From Mycolicibacterium fluoranthenivorans (GTDB lineage: Bacteria; Actinomycetota; Actinomycetes; Mycobacteriales; Mycobacteriaceae): DNA of 64,000 nt. The translations under genes and the position numbers were made by a program. Each line of letters opens with the position of its first letter. Position 1 is the first letter of the stretch. This document shows positions 58,364-64,000 of the stretch, in pieces. The DNA lies in NCBI RefSeq assembly GCF_011758805.1, contig NZ_JAANOW010000006.1, positions 7,083 to 71,082 on the forward strand, in the 5' to 3' direction. The notes below the pieces were generated by a model. It had not been told where the DNA came from. It saw only the letters and a program-made list of their open reading frames with translations, and searched no databases.

Positions 58364-59749
58364 TTATGGCAGCACTGTCCGCATCAGCATCACGTTGTAG
58401 TCCGACCATAGGGAGAGGTTGTAGTACAACACTTTTCCGGTCGACCAGGGGTGCAGGAACGGAGCGTAGATACCACCGGGGAATTCCGAGTGCGACACCA
58501 GCATGGCCTCCGGACCCCACGGCCCCTGCGGGGCGGGCGCCGTACGCATCACCACGTCGTTGAGCCCGTTGCAGTAGAGCGCCACGTACTGCTTGAGGTA
58601 CGAGTTGTACTGCGCCGACATCTCGCCCAGCGGACCCGGGATCACCACGGTGGCCGCCCCCGGATTCCCGGGAACCCAGGCATTGCTGTCGGAATTCCAG
58701 TATTCGTACTTGGTCACGTCCGGCACGTTGGCCGGTTGCACCCGTGCCACATATGCCGAACCGCCGCGGCCCGGTGGCGTGCCGAACGAGTAGAGGTAAC
58801 CGTCGCCGGGTCCGGGCTTCATGAAGGCGCCCATCTGGAAGTTCTCGTTGCCGGGGGTGTAGGCGACGCGATCGGTGCTGTCCGGTGCGGCGGGGCGGAT
58901 GCTGGTGGGATACACACCCCAGTGCTCGCCGTTGTCCGGCGAGACGGCGACGCCGGAGAAGTTCGTCGACCACCGGCCGTCGGCATCCCAGTTCTTGATC
59001 GACATGAAGTTGACGTACTGGTTGTTTCCGACCGAGATGCCGGCGGTCGGGATGATGCCCTTCTCCACGGGCGCCCAGTCGATGCTGTTGATGATCTGCT
59101 TGGCCAGCCCCGGCCGCCACGACGGTGCACTGGATGCCGCGACGGAGTCGGTCAGGGAGGTGTCCTGGCTGCGCATCAACACGTTGTAGCGCCACTGCTT
59201 CTGGGGGGTGCTGCAGTAGCCGTAGGTGTCGCCGAAGGCCATCAGCACCTGGTGGTTGGCGGCATTGCCGTTGTCCCACATGATCCCGAGATCGGTTCCG
59301 GTGATCGAGTACTTGGCAATGGTGTTGTTGGAACTCTCCGGGCCGGTCACCCATCCGATCAGCGAAGTGCCCGGCGCGGGCATCGGCGCCGCCGCGGGTG
59401 CCGGAGTGGCGGCGGGCGCGGGCGTGGCCGTCGGTTTCGGGGTGGGGACCACCGCGGCCTGCTGCTGGATCTGCTGAGCCGGTGTCAGCGCGCTGAGGAG
59501 GGACCGCGTCAACTTGCCCAGGCGCGGCAGTGGGGCGTTGTCGTTGGCGCCGGCGGGTCTGTGTCCCATCGGCGGCCCGCCTGCGCCGGGGCTGGGCAGC
59601 GCAGCCGTGCCCGCCGGAGGTTGCGCCGCAGCCGCGGCTCCAGTGCAGGGCTCGGCCGAGACGGGTGCGGCCACGCCGATCGCGACACACAGCCCGGCGG
59701 TGGTCACGGTGGCCACCGAGAGGGAGGCAATTCGACGACGCCGCGACAT
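58364..59749 (-). CDS. Secreted DUF4185 (GH183-type) protein, possible endo-D-arabinanase
   Basis: A 461-residue exported protein: Sec signal peptide (cleavage after VSA near residue 32), a Pro/Ala-rich linker (about 95-125), then a DUF4185 five-bladed propeller-like domain with FGDTYGYC, NNQYVNFMSIKNW, NFSGVAVSPDNGEHWG and FLHPW. DUF4185 has been shown to contain endo-D-arabinanases (GH183) that cut mycobacterial arabinan. I infer a wall-remodelling or arabinan-degrading role; activity is unproven for this member. Confidence 0.85.
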   Translation of the reverse strand: MSRRRRIASLSVATVTTAGLCVAIGVAAPVSAEPCTGAAAAAQPPAGTAALPSPGAGGPPMGHRPAGANDNAPLPRLGKLTRSLLSALTPAQQIQQQAAVVPTPKPTATPAPAATPAPAAAPMPAPGTSLIGWVTGPESSNNTIAKYSITGTDLGIMWDNGNAANHQVLMAFGDTYGYCSTPQKQWRYNVLMRSQDTSLTDSVAASSAPSWRPGLAKQIINSIDWAPVEKGIIPTAGISVGNNQYVNFMSIKNWDADGRWSTNFSGVAVSPDNGEHWGVYPTSIRPAAPDSTDRVAYTPGNENFQMGAFMKPGPGDGYLYSFGTPPGRGGSAYVARVQPANVPDVTKYEYWNSDSNAWVPGNPGAATVVIPGPLGEMSAQYNSYLKQYVALYCNGLNDVVMRTAPAPQGPWGPEAMLVSHSEFPGGIYAPFLHPWSTGKVLYYNLSLWSDYNVMLMRTVLP

Positions 59750-59913
59750 GTCACACCTTTCAGGGGCGGACGCCGAGTAGACGTCAGCACTTGTACAGCT
59801 GCGACGCTAGTGTCCTGTGGTGCTCATGTGGCTACCGGTGCGCGGATGGATACCTATCCGTGACCGTGTCGCGACTCACGTCGGTGTAATTCGCCGACGC
59901 ACGCGAAAGGTGT

Positions 59914-60729
59914 TCACTCGCCGGTGAATTGGGGCGGCCGCTTCTGGAACATCGCGGTGACCGCCTCGGCCAGGTCCTTTGACGGGAGGAAGGCCGAGTT
60001 CCACGCCGCTACGTATCGGAGGCTCTCGGAGACCCGGGCGATGCGCTGCTGATCGAGGACATCCTTGACTCCGGCCACGGTCAGTGGCGGGTTGGCGGCT
60101 ATCTCGGCGGCGGTGGCGTGCGCGGCGGCCAGGGACGCCTCGGCGTCCTCGTACACATCGTTGACCAAGCCGATCTTCTCCGCTCGCGCGGCGTCGATGT
60201 CCTTGCCGGTCAGAACGAGCTCGCGGAGATGCCCTTCCGACAGGATCAGCGGAAGCCGGGCCAGGCTGCCGACATCGGCGACGATCGCCAACTTGGTCTC
60301 GCGTACCGAGAACTTCGCGTCGGCGCTGGCGTAGCGGATGTCCGCGGCGCTGATCAGGTCGACTCCGCCGCCGATGCACCATCCGTGGATCGAGGCGACG
60401 GTGGGGGTCCGGGCATCGGCGACCGCGGTGATGGCCGCCTGCATCCGCTGCAGCTTCGTGTGGAATTCGGCGCGGGCCTTGGCGCCGGCATCCAGTGCGG
60501 GCAGGGTGGCGCCCATGGCCGGCAGATCAAGCCCGTAGCTGAAGTTCTTCCCGGACCCGGTCAGCACGATCGCGCGCACCTCGGGGTCGGCGTCCAAGGT
60601 GCCGAACACCTCGGGCAACTCGTCCCAGAAGGCCGGGCCCATGGCGTTGCCCTTACCCGGCCCGATCAGCGTGACCCGCGCGACGTGGTCGGCGATATCG
60701 ACGGTCACCGATTCGTAAGCAGTACCCAT
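59914..60729 (-). CDS. echA21: Enoyl-CoA hydratase/isomerase (EchA21-like)
   Basis: A 271-residue crotonase with the oxyanion-hole segments SYGLDLPAMG and IHGWCIGGGVDLISAADIRY; the catalytic Glu-like position lies in VRETKLAIVADVGSLARLP, where Asp replaces one of the usual glutamates, so dienoyl-CoA isomerase activity is plausible. It corresponds to Rv3774 by position. It is last in the hisC2-DUF4334-lipoprotein-echA21 run, 18 bp after the lipoprotein. Confidence 0.9.
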   Translation of the reverse strand: MGTAYESVTVDIADHVARVTLIGPGKGNAMGPAFWDELPEVFGTLDADPEVRAIVLTGSGKNFSYGLDLPAMGATLPALDAGAKARAEFHTKLQRMQAAITAVADARTPTVASIHGWCIGGGVDLISAADIRYASADAKFSVRETKLAIVADVGSLARLPLILSEGHLRELVLTGKDIDAARAEKIGLVNDVYEDAEASLAAAHATAAEIAANPPLTVAGVKDVLDQQRIARVSESLRYVAAWNSAFLPSKDLAEAVTAMFQKRPPQFTGE

Positions 60730-60747
60730 GTCGATGAGGCTAACTCG

Positions 60748-61155
60748 CTACGGGACCGGGCCTCCCATCAGCACCTCGTTGACGGTGCTGCCGGTCAGGA
60801 ACTGACACATCGCGTCGGTCAGCGACTTGGCCATGTCGATGTTGTCGGGGCTTATCGTCGACTGGTCCTGCTGCAGGATCGCGTTGATCACGGCCTTCTG
60901 CGTGGCCGCGTCCAGGTCGTTGTAGTCACCGCAGGTCATCGTGAGCGCGTCCGGCGGCGCCGGCACGTCGGGCACGGTCGACCCGCGCGGCGTGCGGGTG
61001 CGCGTGGTGGACGGGGCCGAGGTGCTCGGTCTGGACTTTGTGGTCAGCGCCGGGCCCGGTTCGGTGGTCATCGCCACCGAACCGTCGGTGGTGCGCGCGC
61101 AACCGGCCAACAGCACCAGCGCCGCCAGACCGGTTGCCGCCAGGGCCCGTTTCAC
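60748..61155 (-). CDS. Small lipoprotein
   Basis: A 135-residue protein with a lipobox (LLAGC, lipidated Cys19), a Ser/Thr/Pro-rich linker and a small C-terminal domain with two cysteines (TMTCGDYND, DAMCQFL) likely joined by a disulfide. Function unknown. GTG 61155 is 2 bp from the preceding stop, so it is translated with the DUF4334 gene. Confidence 0.85.
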   Translation of the reverse strand: MKRALAATGLAALVLLAGCARTTDGSVAMTTEPGPALTTKSRPSTSAPSTTRTRTPRGSTVPDVPAPPDALTMTCGDYNDLDAATQKAVINAILQQDQSTISPDNIDMAKSLTDAMCQFLTGSTVNEVLMGGPVP

Positions 61156-61157
61156 GG

Positions 61158-61628
61158 TCAGACGCGTTCCAGATAGAAGTACAGATACTTCGGGCCGGCC
61201 GCGGTGTGGTCGATGGCGCCCTTGCCGTTCATGATGCCCAGTACCGCCCGCTCGTCGATCACCTTGAAGTGATCGTGCACCGGCCGGCCGTCGTAGACCA
61301 TCGAGGCCGTCGTCTCACCGCGGAACTCCTCCAGCCACAGGCTGGCTTCACCGTTCATGGCCTCGGTGTTGGAGAACTTGTTGCCGTCGGCGTCCAGGCA
61401 GACGAGCGGTTTGGCATCGTCGGCGGAGTGGAAGGTCTTGCCGAACCAGTTGAGTCGCTTCATGAATCCGTTGGCCCGGTGTCCGGTCTGGAATTCGCCG
61501 CCCTGCCATTCGCCGATCATGAACTCGATGCTGGCCGGCGGCAGGGTCGCCCAGAACTCGTCGAGTTCGGTCTCGTCGATCTGACCCCCGCGTTTCTTGA
61601 GCGCGTCGAAGACGTTGCGGTGGGTCAC
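61158..61628 (-). CDS. DUF4334/GXWXG-domain protein (Rv3773c-like)
   Basis: A 156-residue protein with an N-terminal GXWXG motif (IGEWQGG) and a C-terminal DUF4334 domain (GAIDHTAAGPKYLYFYLERV). The fold is lipocalin-like, often seen in proteins of unknown ligand binding. GTG 61628 overlaps the hisC2 stop (GTGA) and follows GAGGAGAA. Confidence 0.88.
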   Translation of the reverse strand: MTHRNVFDALKKRGGQIDETELDEFWATLPPASIEFMIGEWQGGEFQTGHRANGFMKRLNWFGKTFHSADDAKPLVCLDADGNKFSNTEAMNGEASLWLEEFRGETTASMVYDGRPVHDHFKVIDERAVLGIMNGKGAIDHTAAGPKYLYFYLERV

Positions 61629-62692
61629 TTCTGTTCTCCTCGGGACGAGATCCACTCGCGGGCGAACGCCAGGAAGGCGTCGTTCTCATGCGGAGCGGCG
61701 ACGGTGACCCGTACCCCGTCCTGCCCGTACGGGCGCACCACGATGCGGCTTTCGGCTGCGGCGTTGACGAATTCGTCGGTCTGACCGGGCAGCGGCAACC
61801 AGACGAAGTTGGCTTGTGAGGGTGCCACGTCGTAACCGGCGTCGCGCAACGCAGCGCTGACCCGGATCCGTTCGGCGACCACCTTGTCGGTGCGGGCCAA
61901 CAATTCGTCGGCGGCGTCCAGGCTGGCAATGGCCGCGGCCTGGGACACCGTCGTCGCGGTGAACGGCACGTACACCTTGCCCAGGGCGGTGACGATATCG
62001 GGATCGGCCACCGCATAGCCAACACGCAGCCCGGCCAGCCCGTACGCCTTGGAAAAGGTGCGCAGCACAACGACATTCGGGTGGTCTCTGACCAGCGCCA
62101 AACTGTCGGGGAGCAGACCGTCGCGGATGTACTCGACGTACGCCTCGTCGATGACGATCAGGATGTCCGACGGCACCGCGGCGACGAACTCGGCCAGCTC
62201 GGCCGGGTCCACCACCGTGGAGGTGGGGTTGTTCGGGTTGCACACGAAGATCAGCCGGGTGCGCTCGGTGACCGCCGCCAGCATGGCGTCCAGATCGTGG
62301 GTGTGGTCCTTCAGGGGCACCGCGACCGGGGTGGCGCCCGCGGTGCGCACCTGCAGCGGGTAGATCTCGAAACTGCGCCAGCCGAACATCACCTCGTCGC
62401 CCACCGAAGCGGTGATCTGGATGAGCTGCTGGCACAGGCTCACCGAGCCGGCGCCCACCGCGATGTTCTCCGGGGCGAAGTTCACATGCTTGGCCAGTCG
62501 CTCGCGCAGATCCTGGTAGCCGTTGTCCGGATACCTGTTGATGCCGGCGGCGGCGGTGGTGATGGCCTCGAGCACGCCGGGCAGCGGACCGTCCACGGTT
62601 TCGTTGCTGGCGATCTTGATGGCGCCGGGCACCGTACGGCCCGGCGTGTAGGCCGGAAGGTCGGCCATTTCGGGGCGCAGGCGGGCGGTCAC
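61625..62692 (-). CDS. hisC2: Aromatic/histidinol-phosphate aminotransferase HisC2
   Basis: A 355-residue class I/II PLP aminotransferase. PLP lysine lies in TFSKAYGLAGLRVGYA; NPNNPTST and IDEAYVEY are family motifs. It matches Rv3772 by position, which acts on phenylpyruvate and related aromatic keto acids rather than being the main HisC. On the minus strand TAGAAT (62699-62704) lies 6 nt before the GTG, a strong leaderless promoter for the four-gene operon. Confidence 0.93.
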   Translation of the reverse strand: MTARLRPEMADLPAYTPGRTVPGAIKIASNETVDGPLPGVLEAITTAAAGINRYPDNGYQDLRERLAKHVNFAPENIAVGAGSVSLCQQLIQITASVGDEVMFGWRSFEIYPLQVRTAGATPVAVPLKDHTHDLDAMLAAVTERTRLIFVCNPNNPTSTVVDPAELAEFVAAVPSDILIVIDEAYVEYIRDGLLPDSLALVRDHPNVVVLRTFSKAYGLAGLRVGYAVADPDIVTALGKVYVPFTATTVSQAAAIASLDAADELLARTDKVVAERIRVSAALRDAGYDVAPSQANFVWLPLPGQTDEFVNAAAESRIVVRPYGQDGVRVTVAAPHENDAFLAFAREWISSRGEQK

Positions 62693-62698
62693 CCAGCC

Positions 62699-62704
62699 AT
62701 TCTA
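62699..62704 (-). promoter_or_regulatory. -10 box of the hisC2 operon
   Basis: TAGAAT matches the -10 consensus TATAAT at five of six positions and ends 6 nt before GTG 62692: a leaderless start. Confidence 0.6.
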
Positions 62705-62810
62705 GGGGTGCGGCGACGGCTGTCCGATGTCGCGCTTTGCCTTCCGCGGTCCGGCCTGTGTAATCTGTGCGCTCGGCGGTTCCGGGGGTCCGGTACCCTC
62801 AGATCGTTCA

Positions 62811-62899
62811 GGAGGCGTGCCAGAGCGGCCGAATGGGACTCACTGCTAATGAGTTGTCCGCCTTAAAGCGGACCGGAGGTTCAAATCCTCTCGCCTCCG
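62811..62899 (+). tRNA. tRNA-Ser, anticodon GCU
   Basis: Acceptor arms GGAGGCG and CGCCTCC pair over 7 bp. The anticodon loop CTGCTAA in stem CTCA/TGAG gives GCT (reads AGC/AGU). A long variable arm follows, T loop GGTTCAAATC, discriminator G. CCA is not encoded (CCG follows). Confidence 0.97.
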
Positions 62900-62950
62900 C
62901 CGAACAACTGAATAGTTCGACCGTGTAGTACTAATAAGCACGGTTACCAA

Positions 62951-63026
62951 GCGCCCGTAGCTCAACGGATAGAGCATCTGACTACGGATCAGAAGGTTAG
63001 GGGTTCGAATCCCTTCGGGCGCACCA
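62951..63026 (+). tRNA. tRNA-Arg, anticodon ACG
   Basis: Acceptor arms GCGCCCG and CGGGCGC pair over 7 bp; anticodon stem TCTGA/TCAGA with loop CTACGGA gives ACG (reads CGN after deamination). T loop GGTTCGAATC, discriminator A, CCA encoded at 63024-63026. Confidence 0.98.
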
Positions 63027-63242
63027 CGTTTTTGTATGACGTTTTTCACCGGCGGTCGGCATGCCGGCTCGCAAACACGAAGAGCATCGCTCACCGTGTC
63101 GCCACGTACGCGCCGGCCATGCCTTCGGACATCTGGTAAGCCCAGCTGGGACCCCTGCCTCGGGTCCGTTCGGCGGTCGCAAGCCGAGGTCCGCGATGGT
63201 TTCCAGCAATGAGCACATCCGGGCCGGCGTTACGGTGGTTCC
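63027..63242. other. Spacer between tRNA-Arg and the phosphoesterase gene
   Basis: 216 bp with no supported gene, no long repeat and no clear hairpin. Its end contains the promoter of the next gene (GCGTTACGGTGGTTCC directly before GTG 63243, with TACGGT as a possible -10). Confidence 0.4.
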
Positions 63243-63734
63243 GTGCGCCTGCTCCTCCTCGCAGATACCCACGTGCCCACGCGTGCGAGAGAGCTGCCCA
63301 CCGCGGTCTGGGACGAGGTGGATTCCGCCGATGTGGTGATCCACGCCGGGGACTGGATCTCGCCGGGGTTGCTGGACCAGCTGGAGGCACGGTCACGCCG
63401 GCTGCTGGCCTGCTGGGGCAACAACGACGGTGACGAACTGCGCACCCGGCTGCCCGAACGTGCCGACGCGACGCTGGAGGGGCTGCGGTTCACCGTCGTG
63501 CACGAGACCGGGGCCTCGGCCGGGCGCGACGAGCGGATGGCGCGCCAGTACCCGGATACCGATGTGCTGGTGTTCGGGCACAGCCACATCCCCTGGGACG
63601 CCACCGCCTCGACCGGGCTGCGCCTGCTGAACCCGGGCTCACCCACCGACCGGCGACGCCAGCCGTTCTGTACCTATATGACTGCGACGGCGGCGAATGG
63701 CGCGCTCAAGGACGTCACACTGCACCGGTTGTAG
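63243..63734 (+). CDS. YfcE/MJ0936-type metallophosphoesterase
   Basis: A 163-residue phosphodiesterase with the calcineurin-type metal motifs: LADTH (GDxH variant), HAGDW, GNND and a late GHSHIPW. The order and spacing match small YfcE/MJ0936 enzymes that cut phosphodiesters such as cyclic nucleotides in vitro. It starts at GTG. The next gene begins 15 bp downstream. Confidence 0.92.
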   Translation: MRLLLLADTHVPTRARELPTAVWDEVDSADVVIHAGDWISPGLLDQLEARSRRLLACWGNNDGDELRTRLPERADATLEGLRFTVVHETGASAGRDERMARQYPDTDVLVFGHSHIPWDATASTGLRLLNPGSPTDRRRQPFCTYMTATAANGALKDVTLHRL

Positions 63735-63749
63735 TGGCAGGCTGTGGGC

Positions 63750-64000
63750 ATGGAGCAGAAGCCGCCCATCGCTACCATCTCCGCCGCCAATCGCGCGCAC
63801 CGCAGCAGTCTGCCGTTCGAGGACACCCGCGATTTCGAGAACGCCGATCGCGGGTTCATCGGGGCGCTGGAACCGTGTGTGGTGACCGCCGCCGATGGGC
63901 GAGTGGTCTGGAACAACGACGCCTACGGGTTCCTGGCAGCAGAGGCCCCCGACACCGTGCACCCGAGCCTGTGGCGGCAATCGCAGCTGTGCGCCAAACA
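63750..64000 (+). CDS. Alkyl/aryl sulfatase, MBL fold (partial, runs off the window end)
   Basis: The first 83 codons only. MEQKPPIATISAANRAHRSS then NADRGFIGALEPCVVTAADG and NNDAYGFL, ending ...PSLWRQSQLCAKH. This is the N-terminus of linear alkyl sulfatases (SdsA1/Bds1 type), which precede an MBL domain and hydrolyse alkyl sulfates. The catalytic THxHxDH lies beyond the window. Confidence 0.75.
   Translation, partial: MEQKPPIATISAANRAHRSSLPFEDTRDFENADRGFIGALEPCVVTAADGRVVWNNDAYGFLAAEAPDTVHPSLWRQSQLCAK

Overview
The window is a stretch of chromosome from a non-tuberculous, probably rapidly growing, Mycobacterium (Mycolicibacterium-type). The evidence is high GC, long mycobacterial gene families (pks13, accD4, embC/A/B, aftA, dprE1/dprE2, glfT1, wzm/wzt, bpa) in roughly the M. 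tuberculosis Rv3772-Rv3800 order, EspR-like and DUF7159-like proteins, and many starts that sit 6-7 nt after a TANNNT box, as expected for leaderless mycobacterial transcripts. Homology statements rest on recalled families and M. tuberculosis sequences; no search was run.

Layout. (1) 1-5474: 3' part of pks13 and accD4 (mycolic acid condensation and carboxylated substrate supply). (2) 5471-21204: accessory block absent from the M. tuberculosis order. It holds a PucR regulator, a frameshifted acyl-CoA synthetase, a DUF3556 membrane protein and an FAD oxidoreductase; a Ser/Thr kinase with an RDD protein; DUF4331; a PacL-CtpC metal efflux pair; TetR-SDR; an MBL hydrolase; and an ankyrin protein. 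(3) 21194-40423, minus strand: the arabinan core gtrA-like, dprE1, dprE2, aftA, embC ... embA, embB. About 5 kb carrying a DUF7159-like gene with an in-frame stop, a Tat-exported cholesterol oxidase and an AlkB hydroxylase separates embC from embA. (4) 40492-43806: HD protein, MocR-type regulator divergent from an AhpD-like gene, and an Ala-rich protein. (5) 43904-49075, minus strand: wzm, glfT1, wzt, bpa and an Rv3779-like membrane protein (galactan initiation and export). (6) 49200-64000: an aminotransferase-fold protein lacking the PLP lysine, quinone oxidoreductase, MarR, tRNA-Ser(UGA), a small secreted protein, an EspR-like regulator, GGDEF, GNAT, hydrolase, Kup, a secreted DUF4185 protein, an echA21/lipoprotein/DUF4334/hisC2 operon, tRNA-Ser(GCU), tRNA-Arg(ACG), a phosphoesterase and the start of an alkyl sulfatase.

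Functionally most of the window builds the mycolyl-arabinogalactan wall. DprE1/DprE2 make the arabinose donor, AftA primes arabinan, and EmbA/EmbB/EmbC extend it. GlfT1 starts galactan and Wzm/Wzt are thought to export it. Pks13/AccD4 make the mycolates. The DUF4185 protein may degrade D-arabinan.

The most notable observations are: the split emb locus; nine exact copies of a co-oriented 12-mer (GAGCGNAGCGAC on the coding strand) placed in linkers, loops and tails of wall-biogenesis proteins; an alanine at the benzothiazinone-target cysteine of DprE1; a nonsense codon splitting the DUF7159-like gene; a frameshift in the acyl-CoA synthetase; and a metal-efflux operon with a 7-1-7 Fur-family box.
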